A stretch of DNA of 64,000 nt from CATOSP01 sp034422355. GTDB taxonomy: Bacteria > Chloroflexota > Dehalococcoidia > Lucifugimonadales > UBA3495. Where the stretch lies: assembly GCA_034422355.1 (NCBI GenBank), contig DAOUJS010000124.1, forward strand, positions 24,390 through 88,389. The letters are read 5' to 3'. The first letter of the stretch is position 1, and every line of letters begins with the position of its first letter. The position numbers and the translations under genes were made by a program. Under the pieces are notes generated by a model, which did no database searches, was not told the DNA's origin, and saw only the letters and a list, made by a program, of their open reading frames with translations. Shown here in pieces: positions 49,622 through 57,877 of the stretch.

Positions 49622-50830
49622 CTAAAGCTCGATTCCTCCGCTCCTGGCCACTATGTCTATGTCCTTGTCGCCGCGGCCGCTGAGGCATACCAGGATGGTC
49701 TTGTCCGGGGATAGTTGAGACGCGAGACGGGCCGCATGGAACACGGCGTGGGACGGCTCAAGGGCGGGGATGATGCCCTCGGTACGGCATAGCAGGTGAA
49801 AGCCTTCCAATGCCTGGGTGTCGGTGACTTCCAGGTATTGCGCCCTACCAGCGTCTTTCAGGTAGCTGTGCTCCGGTCCGACGCCGGGGTAGTCCAGTCC
49901 TGCGGAGATGCTGTGGGTCTCGTGTATCTGGCCGTGGTCGTCCTGGAGCAGGTAGGTCATTGCCCCGTGGAGCACTCCGGGCCGGCCGGCAGTCAGCGTG
50001 GCTGAGTGGCGCTCGCTGTCCAGCCCCTCGCCGCCGGCTTCCACCCCCACGAGGGATACGCTCGTGTCGCCGATGAAGGGATGGAAGGTCCCGATGGCGT
50101 TGCTGCCTCCGCCGACGCAGGCAACGACGTAGTCCGGCAGGCGTGATTCCGCGTCCAATATCTGTTGGCGCGCTTCCACTCCAATTATTCTCTGGAAGTC
50201 CCTTACCAGCATGGGGTAAGGGTGTGGGCCGACCGCGCTGCCAATCAGGTAGTGGGTCGTCTCCACATTGGTAACCCAGTCGCGGATGGCCTCGTTGATG
50301 GCGTCCTTGAGGGTGCGGGTGCCGGATTCGACCGGGATTACCTCGGAGCCGAGGAGACGCATCCGGAACACGTTGAGCGCCTGTCGCTGGATGTCTTCGG
50401 CCCCCATGTAGACGACGCACTCCAGGCCGAGCATGGCGCAGGCGGTTGCGGAGGCCACCCCGTGCTGGCCCGCCCCAGTCTCGGCGATGATGCGCTGCTT
50501 GCCCATGTGCTGGGCGAGCATCGCCTGGCCGAGGGCGTTGTTAATCTTGTGCGCTCCGGTGTGGGCCAGGTCTTCCCGTTTCAGGTATATCTTCGCGCCG
50601 CCGCAGTGACGGGTGAGGTTTTCAGCGAAGTAGAGGGGAGTTGGCCTCCCGGCGTAGGTCCGCAGCAGGTGAGCCAGAGCGTTCTGAAAGCCCTGGGACT
50701 CCCTGGCTTCCCGGTATGCGGTCTCCAGTTCCTGGAGGGCGGCCATAAGGGTCTCGGGGACAAACTGCCCGCCGAATTCTTCAAACCTGCCCCGCCCGTC
50801 AGGAAGATGCGCCTGTGTCTCAGCCACCAT
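49622..50830 (-). CDS. trpB: Tryptophan synthase beta chain TrpB
   Basis: TrpB makes tryptophan from indole and serine with PLP. The 402-residue protein has HTGAHKINNALGQ (PLP lysine), AETGAGQHGVASA, the GSNAIGTF loop and the serine-binding region. It is of the TrpB1 type. Usual TrpB1 partners are TrpA, but no trpA is found after it in this window. It ends the trp operon here. Confidence 0.97.
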   Translation of the reverse strand: MVAETQAHLPDGRGRFEEFGGQFVPETLMAALQELETAYREARESQGFQNALAHLLRTYAGRPTPLYFAENLTRHCGGAKIYLKREDLAHTGAHKINNALGQAMLAQHMGKQRIIAETGAGQHGVASATACAMLGLECVVYMGAEDIQRQALNVFRMRLLGSEVIPVESGTRTLKDAINEAIRDWVTNVETTHYLIGSAVGPHPYPMLVRDFQRIIGVEARQQILDAESRLPDYVVACVGGGSNAIGTFHPFIGDTSVSLVGVEAGGEGLDSERHSATLTAGRPGVLHGAMTYLLQDDHGQIHETHSISAGLDYPGVGPEHSYLKDAGRAQYLEVTDTQALEGFHLLCRTEGIIPALEPSHAVFHAARLASQLSPDKTILVCLSGRGDKDIDIVARSGGIEL

Positions 50831-50860
50831 CGTTTTGCCTCAAGCGTTGGTTTGACGCCG

Positions 50861-51523
50861 CTATCCCTGACGGGCAGCGCGTATGAAGTCCTTGATCTTT
50901 GCCGTATCTTGCACGCCTCCGGTTTCGACGCCGCTGGACACGTCGACACCCCACGGCCTGACCTGTGCCACTGCCTGGGCCACGTTTTCCGGCGTGAGAC
51001 CCCCGGCCAGCAGGAAACGGTGCCCCCCATCGGACAGGTCTGCGGCAACGCTCCAGTCGAAGCTCTGGCCGGTTCCTCCCTGGAGTCCTTCTACCAGCCT
51101 GTCGAGGGTGACCATATTCCCGGCGGATGCGTAGGACTCCATACGTGCGGCGAACTCTGAGACTGCTTCATCCCCGGAAGCGGTGTTGGGAACGTGTAGG
51201 ACCTTGATCACCAGGGCTTCGGTCTGCCGGCAATACTCCACGGACTCGGCCCCGCATAACTGGGCAACGTTCAGCCCGCAGGCCGCTATGGTCTTATTGA
51301 CCTCATCCAGCGGTTGGTCGGCGAAAAGGCCGACGAAGCTGGGAGCGGTCGGGGATGACTGCCTGATTCCATCAACTATCTTGGCTGCGTCGGGAATTTC
51401 CAGCCTGCGGCGCCTTCCCGGAACGAAGACCAGTCCGATGAAATCGGCCCCGGCGTCGGCAGCGACGCGGGCGTCTTCCAGGGTCCTGACGCCGCAAATC
51501 TTGACCTGCAACCCCGTTTCCAT
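50861..51523 (-). CDS. trpF: Phosphoribosylanthranilate isomerase TrpF
   Basis: TrpF converts phosphoribosylanthranilate to the ribulose derivative (CdRP). The 220-residue barrel starts METGLQVKICGVRT with the catalytic Cys, and ends with LLAGGLTPENVAQAV and GVDVSSGVETGG, including the catalytic Asp. The ATG overlaps the trpC stop (TGATG). The longer frame upstream lies inside trpC and is not real. Confidence 0.96.
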   Translation of the reverse strand: METGLQVKICGVRTLEDARVAADAGADFIGLVFVPGRRRRLEIPDAAKIVDGIRQSSPTAPSFVGLFADQPLDEVNKTIAACGLNVAQLCGAESVEYCRQTEALVIKVLHVPNTASGDEAVSEFAARMESYASAGNMVTLDRLVEGLQGGTGQSFDWSVAADLSDGGHRFLLAGGLTPENVAQAVAQVRPWGVDVSSGVETGGVQDTAKIKDFIRAARQG

Positions 51524-52329
51524 CAAACCTTGACCGGGGGAACGGTCATGCCTGCCAGTTCCCTGACTTTGGCCGGTATGTCGGGGGCGGTGACCAAGGC
51601 TTCCCCTACCAGGACGGCGTTGACCCCGCAATCGCCCAGATCGCGCAGGTCTTGGGGCGTGTTGATTCCGCTCTCGCTGACTATGACTTTGTCCCTGGGG
51701 ACCAACGGGGCTAGTCTGCGGCTGACTGCAAGGTCTGTTACGAATGTGCGCAGGTCGCGGTTGTTAATGCCGATGATGGGCGCACCGGCATCCACGGCTA
51801 CTTCCAACTCGGACTCGTCATGAATTTCGACCAGACTCTGCATACTGAGTTCTGACGCCAGACCCAGAAGGTCCTTGAGTTGAGCAGGTTCGAGAATGGA
51901 CACAATCAGCAGAATGGCGTCCGCACCGATGGCCCGGGCCTCGTAGACCTGGTATGGATCGAAGAGGAAGTCTTTTCTCAGGACCGGGGCATTGCCGGAC
52001 GCGCCCGACCGCTTGATCCGGGCGAGATGTTCCGGCTCTCCCTGGAAACGCGGGTCGGTGAGTACCGACACTGCGGATGCGCCGTTGCCGGTATAAGCGC
52101 CAGCAAGCCGTACCGGGTCGAAGTCCGGGCTGAGCAGGCCCCGGGACGGGGATGCTTTCTTGACTTCGGCCATGAGCCGGACACCGCCACATCCCAGCGC
52201 ATCCGCCAGCGAGAGCGGGTCTGGCTGCCCGGATATGCGTTCCTTGAGGGAGTCTAAGGGAACGGCCCGGCGTTGGGAGGAAAGTTCTTCCCGTTTTGCA
52301 GCCACTATTTCGTCGAGGATGTTAGGCAT
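51523..52329 (-). CDS. trpC: Indole-3-glycerol phosphate synthase TrpC
   Basis: TrpC closes the indole ring. The 268-residue barrel has MAEVKKASPSRGLL (substrate-binding Glu and Lys), VLRKDFLFDPYQV (catalytic Lys), LVEIHDESEL, IIGINNRDLRTF and VSESGI. It is complete, and overlaps trpF by one nucleotide. Confidence 0.97.
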   Translation of the reverse strand: MPNILDEIVAAKREELSSQRRAVPLDSLKERISGQPDPLSLADALGCGGVRLMAEVKKASPSRGLLSPDFDPVRLAGAYTGNGASAVSVLTDPRFQGEPEHLARIKRSGASGNAPVLRKDFLFDPYQVYEARAIGADAILLIVSILEPAQLKDLLGLASELSMQSLVEIHDESELEVAVDAGAPIIGINNRDLRTFVTDLAVSRRLAPLVPRDKVIVSESGINTPQDLRDLGDCGVNAVLVGEALVTAPDIPAKVRELAGMTVPPVKV

Positions 52330-52330
52330 A

Positions 52331-52537
52331 TCAGTGCACCGCTACTTCTTTATTCTGCATGATGCTGGCGAGAGACCCGAGGACGAATTCCTTGGCATCC
52401 ATGATTTCCAGCAACACTGGAATGCCGATTTCGTCGAAGTGTGAGATTACACCGTCGTTTTCTTCAGCATAATCATAGGATTTGTCAGAAAACCGCACCA
52501 TTAAAATATCCACATCGGGGCTATATTTGATTTTCAT
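52331..52537 (-). CDS. DUF2283-family small protein (antitoxin-like) inside the trp operon
   Basis: A 68-residue protein: MKIKYSPDVDILMVRFSDKSYDYAEE, then DGVISHFDEIGIPVLLEIMDAKEF, the DUF2283 pattern. DUF2283 proteins are commonly paired with DUF4258 proteins; a toxin-antitoxin relation is suspected for such pairs. Here the partner upstream is broken, but this frame is intact. It lies between trpD and trpC, one bp ahead of trpC's start region. Confidence 0.85.
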   Translation of the reverse strand: MKIKYSPDVDILMVRFSDKSYDYAEENDGVISHFDEIGIPVLLEIMDAKEFVLGSLASIMQNKEVAVH

Positions 52538-52800
52538 ACCTCTCCCGCCTTGCCGCGCATGGGGAAACCACCACTATCTCATCGGTTTCTTCGCGGACTA
52601 TACGCAGGATATGCCGGTCGTCCAACACGTAATGGACAATGAGCCTTTGACCGCGACCTGAGAGAATAAACCGTGGACCTCTTATGGTTGCTATGTATGG
52701 CTGCTATGATCGTATCTTCATCGACATCAAATCCTCGCCTGCGGGTTTATACAAGTTTTTCCAGCGCGTGTTGAGTGAATCTGAGAGGTTTGGAGTCCAT
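52521..52800 (-). pseudogene. Broken DUF4258-type partner of DUF2283
   Basis: Minus-strand reading from ATG 52800: MDSKPLRFTQHALEKLV, then TAA, then TRRRGFDVDEDTIIAAIH; a shift to a second frame gives RGPRFILSGRGQRLIVHYVL and DDRHILRIVREETDEIVVV, ending RRERYENQI at a stop that overlaps the DUF2283 start by 17 nt. The order 'F..HAleK...rgi....v..ai....' then 'l.v.y......iRiVr....eIvv....' is the DUF4258 pattern. One nonsense change and one frameshift inactivate it. Confidence 0.72.
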
Positions 52801-52829
52801 ATTCTAAGTGGTTTGAGCGGAAGGTTGCT

Positions 52830-53846
52830 TTACGCCGCCGCCTGGCTCAACTCCACCAGGGCGTCCAGTTTGGCCAGGGCTGCGCCGCTGTCGATTATAC
52901 CGGCGGACATTTCTACGCCCTCACGGACCGTTCCGGCCAGGTCTCCGGCCATCAGCACTCCGGCGCTGTTTAGCAGTACCACGTCGCGGACCGGGCCTGT
53001 CTTACTCTGGAAGAGGCGGCGCATGGTGGCAGCGTTTTCCTCTTTGGCGCCGCTGCGGATGGCCGAAATTGGGGTCTCCGGCAACCCGGTATCCTCGACA
53101 CGGACTATCCAGCGGCTCAACGCGCCTTCCCGGATCTCCCAGACCGTTGAGTCACCGGACAGGGAGAGTTCGTCCATCCCGCCGTGGCCGTGGACGATCA
53201 TTGCCCGGCGGGAACCTAACATCCGCAGCACTTCGGCCATAGTCTCTCCCAGTTCCGGGAAGGCAACTCCCAGGAGTTGGGTCTGCGCTCCGGCGGGGTT
53301 GGTCAGGGGGCCAAGGATGTTGAACACGGTGCGGATGCCGATTTCCCGCCGCACGGGGGCGGCGTGGCGCATGGCCGGGTGGAACACCGGGGCGAACATG
53401 AAGCCTACGCCCACCTCCTCGATGCACCGGGCCACACCTTCCGGGGGGAGGTCGATTTTGACGCCGAGGGCCTCCAGCACGTCGGCGCTGCCACAGGTCC
53501 CGGACGCGGCGCGGTTGCCGTGCTTGGCCACCTTAAGCCCGGCAGCAGCGGCGACGAAGGCGGTGGCGGTGGAGATGTTAAAGGTGTTCTGACCGTCGCC
53601 GCCGGTGCCCACTGTGTCAATCAGCGGGCCGTCCACATGCACTCGCAAGGAGAACTCGCGCATGACCGCGGCCATGCCCGCAATTTCCTGGGCCGTTTCC
53701 CCCTTGATGCGCAGGCCGGTGAGGAACGACCCCAACTGGGCCGGGGTAGCCTCCCCTTCCATGACCTGGCGCATGACCGCGGAGGCGTCCTCCATGCTGA
53801 GGGAACGCCCGGAAACCACCTGGTCTATCGCCTCACGAATGTCCAT
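52830..53846 (-). CDS. trpD: Anthranilate phosphoribosyltransferase TrpD
   Basis: TrpD joins anthranilate to PRPP. The 338-residue protein has DTVGTGGDGQNTFNIST (PRPP loop), KHGNRAASGTCGSADVLEALG and the GIRTVFNILGPLTNPAGA motif. It is complete. The preceding gene segment is a dead hicBA module, and a dead DUF4258/DUF2283 module follows. Confidence 0.97.
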   Translation of the reverse strand: MDIREAIDQVVSGRSLSMEDASAVMRQVMEGEATPAQLGSFLTGLRIKGETAQEIAGMAAVMREFSLRVHVDGPLIDTVGTGGDGQNTFNISTATAFVAAAAGLKVAKHGNRAASGTCGSADVLEALGVKIDLPPEGVARCIEEVGVGFMFAPVFHPAMRHAAPVRREIGIRTVFNILGPLTNPAGAQTQLLGVAFPELGETMAEVLRMLGSRRAMIVHGHGGMDELSLSGDSTVWEIREGALSRWIVRVEDTGLPETPISAIRSGAKEENAATMRRLFQSKTGPVRDVVLLNSAGVLMAGDLAGTVREGVEMSAGIIDSGAALAKLDALVELSQAAA

Positions 53847-53869
53847 TGGCGCTGCTCCGTTGGGTTAAG

Positions 53870-54130
53870 CCGTGTGGTACCGGTCGATTGGCAGGCTTTG
53901 ATGAACTCTCTCCTTGAGATGTTGGCCTTGGAAGTATAGTCCTCAATATAGTCCCTGGTGTCGAAAACCTGACGGTGGCGTGGCTCGGGAGAGTCAACGG
54001 GGCTACGCTACCGTCAGCGTTCCCCCTGCTGAACACCGGATGGTTCGACTCCTGTACAAGACGGAATCCCAAAATGCGCAACACTCTGATGACCCTGGAT
54101 CTCGGTATATCCCTCGGAAATTGAGGTCAT
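53870..54130 (-). pseudogene. Broken HicA toxin between trpG and trpD
   Basis: An ATG at 54130 (overlapping the upstream stop as TAATG) opens MTSIS; a shifted frame then reads RVIRVLRILGFRLVQESNHPVF and PLTLPSHATVRFSTPGTILRTIL, the HicA order with the active-site histidine in SNHPV. A second shift continues as KANISRREFIKACQST, the terminal helix. Two frameshifts make it non-functional. Confidence 0.68.
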
Positions 54131-54352
54131 TATATGGACACTTGGGCCTCCGTCAAGAAAACCTCGGAAGCCGGTTCTCCATCGTCAACTACGTCTCTAT
54201 CGAACGTCTCCACATGGGTACCGACAGCCGGCTTCACATCTTCCGGAGCCTCCTCGAAGGTGTATCCCTGGCCGGCAACTACGCCCTTTATGCCAATGGG
54301 TAGGCTACAACCCATCGGGGTGTTTTTCCACGATTATCCTTATGTTTCTCAT
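54130..54352 (-). pseudogene. Broken HicB antitoxin between trpG and trpD
   Basis: From ATG 54352 the frame reads MRNIRIIVEKHPDG, then a one-base shift near 54305 leads into LPIGIKGVVAGQGYTFEEAPEDVKPAV and HVETFDRDVVDDGEPASEVF, a HicB-type N-strand and helix pattern. Its end overlaps the hicA-like start. The 70 bp between it and the trpG stop holds nothing else. Confidence 0.65.
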
Positions 54353-54419
54353 TGCGAGTTTCCATATCAACTCTGTTCGGTGATTGCCCGGCGAGTTTCC
54401 CGCGGCAGCACGGATCATC

Positions 54420-55004
54420 TCATCGTGCCGTATGCTTCTCCACCCTGTCCAGGAAGTTTTGCAGAAGGTGCTTGCCGTCGGGGGTCATGATGGATTCGGG
54501 GTGGAACTGGATGCCCTCTACCGGGTGCTCCTTGTGTCGCAGGCCCATAACCAGCCCGTTTTCCGTCCACGCGGTGACCTCCAGGCAGTCGGGCACGGTC
54601 TCAGGATACACCACCAGGGAGTGGTAGCGGATGGCCTCGAAGGGGTCGGGCAGTCCGGCGAGAACGCCCGCGCCGTTGTGGTGAATCATGGACGTCTTAC
54701 CGTGGCGGATCTCCCCGGCCTGGTCTACCCGTCCGCCGTAGACGCTGCCGACGCACTGGTGGCCCAGGCAAACGCCCAGGATGGGGAGTCTTTCCCCAAA
54801 GCGGCGGACCGTCTCGTTGGATATTCCGGCCTCGTTGGGAGTGCAGGGGCCGGGTGAGATGACAATGCCGTCAGGGGACAGGTCCTCTATCTCCTCGATG
54901 GTTATCTTGTCGTTGCGGTGGGCCACCACCTCGGCGCCCAACTCGGCAAGGTACTGGTAGAGGTTGTAGGTAAAGCTGTCGTAATTGTCGATCAAGAGCA
55001 ACAT
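54420..55004 (-). CDS. trpG: Anthranilate synthase glutaminase subunit TrpG
   Basis: TrpG delivers ammonia to TrpE. The 194-residue class I glutaminase has LLIDNYDSFTYNL, ISPGPCTPNEAG, the nucleophile GVCLGHQ and the catalytic HPES near residue 168. It is a stand-alone subunit that could also serve folate synthesis (PabA), but its position in the trp operon argues for anthranilate. Confidence 0.96.
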   Translation of the reverse strand: MLLLIDNYDSFTYNLYQYLAELGAEVVAHRNDKITIEEIEDLSPDGIVISPGPCTPNEAGISNETVRRFGERLPILGVCLGHQCVGSVYGGRVDQAGEIRHGKTSMIHHNGAGVLAGLPDPFEAIRYHSLVVYPETVPDCLEVTAWTENGLVMGLRHKEHPVEGIQFHPESIMTPDGKHLLQNFLDRVEKHTAR

Positions 55005-55024
55005 AGCGGACTCTCCCTAAAATC

Positions 55025-55465
55025 CTAAAATATCTCCACGAATTCCAGCCAGTTGCCGTCGGGGTCGGTGGCATAGCAGGCTTTTCGCGCCACCGACCCG
55101 TTCTCGTCGTACATGGTGGCCGGAGGGTTGTTGTAGGCGAGGCCCTTTTTCGACGTTTCCTCGTAGAAGCGCTCGATGTCCTCGACGTAGAAGGCGAGGT
55201 GTGTCGCACCGAGGTCGTTGCGGTTGAGGCCGCCGGGACCGCTTTGGGGTGACAGGTACTGGATAAGCTCCAGTTGATGCCCCTCACCCATGTCCACGAA
55301 CCCGCCCTTGATGTGGGCGCCGGGGAAGGCCAACACCTGCTCCACGAACTCGCCCTGCCGCTCGGTGCGTCCGGCGATGCGCATCCCCAATACCTCGGAG
55401 TAGAACCTTACCGATTTCTCTATGTCCTTGACTACGAAGCCTGTGTGGAAGAATGACTTCAGCAT
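55025..55465 (-). CDS. VOC-superfamily protein inserted between trpE and trpG
   Basis: A 146-residue glyoxalase-I-like protein: FFHTGFVVKDIEKSVRFYSEVLGM with the first metal histidine, LGATHLAFYVEDIERFYEE with the second, and ACYATDPDGNWLEFVE with the glutamate. It is 20 bp before trpG and 66 bp after trpE, so it is transcribed with the operon. A link to tryptophan synthesis is not known. The intact frame contrasts with the dead genes further down. Confidence 0.92.
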   Translation of the reverse strand: MLKSFFHTGFVVKDIEKSVRFYSEVLGMRIAGRTERQGEFVEQVLAFPGAHIKGGFVDMGEGHQLELIQYLSPQSGPGGLNRNDLGATHLAFYVEDIERFYEETSKKGLAYNNPPATMYDENGSVARKACYATDPDGNWLEFVEIF

Positions 55466-55531
55466 CGTTGTTTCTCCTGACTCTGGGTGTGAGATTGACG
55501 GAACCGTACTGCCCCTCCAATCCGTAGACCG

Positions 55532-56995
55532 TTACCCGGGGAACGCGCCGCTCTCGGCGATGTCTATGGCGCGCATGAGCGCCCCGGACTTGTGCCGTGT
55601 CTCCTGGTATTCGTCCTCGGCCACGCTGTCGGCGACGATGCCGCCGCCGGCCTGCACGTACATCACGCCGTCCTTGTAGATTCCGGTGCGCAGTACAAGG
55701 GCAGTGTCCATGTTGCCGGAATAGCTGAAGTAGCCGACGGCTCCGCCGTAGGGCCCGCGCTTTTCTCCCTCAACCTCAGAGATTATCTCCATAGCCCGTA
55801 TCTTCGGCGCGCCGGACACGGTGCCCGCCGGGAAGCAGGAGCGCAGGGCATCGTAGGCGGTCATGTCAGCCCGCAGATTTCCCTCCACGTGGGATACCAG
55901 GTGCATCACGTGGGAGAAACGCTCCACGTCCATCAGTTGAGTGACGCGGACAGTTCCGGGTTCGCTGACCCGGCCGATGTCGTTCCGGCCCAAATCTACG
56001 AGCATGATGTGTTCCGCCCGCTGCTTCTCGCTGGCTTTCAACTCCAGTTCATTGGCTTCGTCCTCGCCCGGCGTCATTCCCCGAGGCCTGGTGCCCGCTA
56101 TGGGATGGGTGGCAGCGATGCCGTCCTCAACCTTGACCACAGTTTCGATGGCCGCGCCGACTATCTGGAACCCGTCCAGATCGAGATAGTACATATAAGG
56201 GGAGGGGTTCACCCCGCGAAGCGCCCTGTAGACCTGGAAGGGATGGGCGCCGGTACGGCGGGAGAAACGCTGGGAGTTGACCACCTGGATGATGTCCCCG
56301 GCATAGACGTATTTGATGCAGCGTTCGATAACGTCGGAATACCTCTCCGGGGTGAAGTTGGACTCGATTGGCGAAGGGCCGTTGTAACCGGCGACACCAC
56401 CCTGCAACTCCTGTGGCAGCGTCAGGGGTCTGGAGAGACGGCGGACCATCTCGTCGATGCGTCCGACGGCGTCCGCGTATGCTTTTTCTACGCCGTCGTC
56501 CAGGCGGGCGTGGCTGACCACCTTGATATCGTGACGCAGGTGGTCGAAGATCAGCACCGTTTCCGCAAACATGAATACCGACTCAGGGACGCCCTGGGGG
56601 TCGGCCGGCATGGGCGGCACCCTCGGCTCGAAGTACCGGATGGCGTCGTATGCCAGGTAGCCGACGGCCCCGCCGTGGAAGACGGGCAGACCGCTGACAG
56701 GGATGAGTTTGTACTGGCCCATTTCCTGCTCGATCAATGTCAGGGGGTCCACCTCGCCCTTGGGTTGGCCAGCGCCGGTATGGAACACGCGGTAGGGGTC
56801 GGTGCCGATGAAGCTGTAGCGGCCCAGCCTCTCCCCGCCTTCAACGCTTTCCAGCAGGAAAGAGTAGGGCGGACAGGCTACCTTGAGGTAAGCCGAGACC
56901 GGGGTCTCCAGGTCGGCGTGAATGGAGCGATATACGGGCACCAGGTTGCCCTGTCCCGCCAGGGATTTGACCTCTTCCAAAGTTGGGTGGTACAT
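55532..56995 (-). CDS. trpE: Anthranilate synthase component I TrpE
   Basis: TrpE forms anthranilate from chorismate. The 487-residue protein starts MYHPTLEEVKSLA, with LLESVEGGERLGRYSFIG (the Trp feedback-binding LLES motif), NPSPYMYYLDLDGF, PIAGTRPRGMTPGED, AEHIMLVDLGRNDIGRV and AFPAGTVSGAPKIRAMEI. LLES suggests feedback control by tryptophan in addition to the T-box upstream. The upstream in-frame extension lies in the leader and is not coding. Confidence 0.97.
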   Translation of the reverse strand: MYHPTLEEVKSLAGQGNLVPVYRSIHADLETPVSAYLKVACPPYSFLLESVEGGERLGRYSFIGTDPYRVFHTGAGQPKGEVDPLTLIEQEMGQYKLIPVSGLPVFHGGAVGYLAYDAIRYFEPRVPPMPADPQGVPESVFMFAETVLIFDHLRHDIKVVSHARLDDGVEKAYADAVGRIDEMVRRLSRPLTLPQELQGGVAGYNGPSPIESNFTPERYSDVIERCIKYVYAGDIIQVVNSQRFSRRTGAHPFQVYRALRGVNPSPYMYYLDLDGFQIVGAAIETVVKVEDGIAATHPIAGTRPRGMTPGEDEANELELKASEKQRAEHIMLVDLGRNDIGRVSEPGTVRVTQLMDVERFSHVMHLVSHVEGNLRADMTAYDALRSCFPAGTVSGAPKIRAMEIISEVEGEKRGPYGGAVGYFSYSGNMDTALVLRTGIYKDGVMYVQAGGGIVADSVAEDEYQETRHKSGALMRAIDIAESGAFPG

Positions 56996-57063
56996 AGGGC
57001 TACCTTTCCCGTTTTGATTATTGCTTTGCCCGGTGCTGCCGGCGAAGTACAGGGTTGGGGCCA

Positions 57064-57403
57064 ATAAAAAAGACCCGTCCTCCAAGGGACGGGCCACACC
57101 CGTGTTGCCACCCTGTTTGCAGGCCGCACTCCAATGGCGTAGACGGAGCTTGGCCAACTTCTCTGCCGGCGGGAGGGGTACTGCCTACGTTCCCCCTGTG
57201 CCGCGGACCTATAACGGCGCCCAACCGTCCCGGCCTAGCGCCCCGGCACCGGATGGTATCCGGCATTGCTGGGCGGTCGGCCTGCGGCTCCGGGGTCCAT
57301 TCGTGCTTCTGCGCCTGGCGCCGGTTCCCACCTGCTCCGGCTCTCTGGGCCTCGCTGGAAGCCTACTACTCCCCTTCACAGCCTTTGGCGTGTTCGTTTG
57401 TTG
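57064..57403 (-). promoter_or_regulatory. T-box leader for the trp operon, specifier TGG (Trp)
   Basis: Minus strand: Stem I carries AGAGAGCCGG and the loop GAATGGACC, in which TGG (57299-57297) is the specifier codon for tryptophan. The conserved T-box AGGGTGGCAACACGGGT (57114-57098) follows. It ends with a terminator stem ACCCGTCC/GGGACGGG (57073-57080 with 57086-57093) and a T-run at 57071-57065. Uncharged tRNA-Trp, such as the one encoded at 33274, should favour antitermination and trpE expression. Confidence 0.92.
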
Positions 57404-57409
57404 CCAGCT

Positions 57410-57439
57410 AGTGTAGGGTGCAGGGATATGCGGTGTCAA
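57410..57439 (-). promoter_or_regulatory. Promoter of the trp operon T-box leader
   Basis: Minus strand TTGACA (57439-57434), an 18-nt spacer and TACACT (57415-57410), 4 of 6 matches to TATAAT. It sits immediately before the T-box leader, about 415 bp from the trpE start. Confidence 0.65.
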
Positions 57440-57473
57440 CAGTGCGCTCCCGCGTACCAGGACGATTGCAAAG

Positions 57474-57794
57474 TCAGGGATCCTGGACATAGAGGCGGAC
57501 GATGGTCTGTTTGGGGCGGAAGGCGCAGGTCCTGGCTCTCAAAGGCATGGACATTGCCTTGGGAAACCAGCCTTCCAGTCGCAGGGCATTCAGCGCCGTA
57601 TTGACCAGGCTGGCGTATACCTCGCCCAGACCCGGACGGCGCAGCGTATGGACGTTCTCATCCCAACTGCGGTCCTTCACGTGATGCAGGCTGTTCCCGA
57701 CCCTCCAGTGGTTGCGAATCACCTGGAGCAGCTCTTTTGGTGTGCATTGCGAAGAACTCAGGCTAGTCAGCAGGCGCCAGCACTCCCGGGTCAA
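57474..57794 (-). pseudogene. C-terminal remnant of an ISAs1/IS4-like transposase
   Basis: The frame contains LLQVIRNHWRVGNSLHHVKD and DENVHTLRRPGLGEVYASLVNTALNALRLEGW, the transposase C-terminal block. The catalytic glutamate of 'iENsLH' reads VGNSLH, and upstream parts are missing. It is from a different IS lineage than the 47-kb copy ('RRPGLG' tail rather than 'SPQNMATLR'). Confidence 0.75.
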
Positions 57795-57877
57795 CTCCCC
57801 CCTGTGCCAGGAGAGCAGTTAGCGTTGTTGGAACGGAAACCTCCGTATCTCGCGGCAGATGCCGGAACGGCGATGCG

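Noticed and set aside
55592..57067. 491-codon plus-strand frame
   Set aside because: Antisense to trpE, whose family motifs are complete; no ribosome site or domain in the plus frame.
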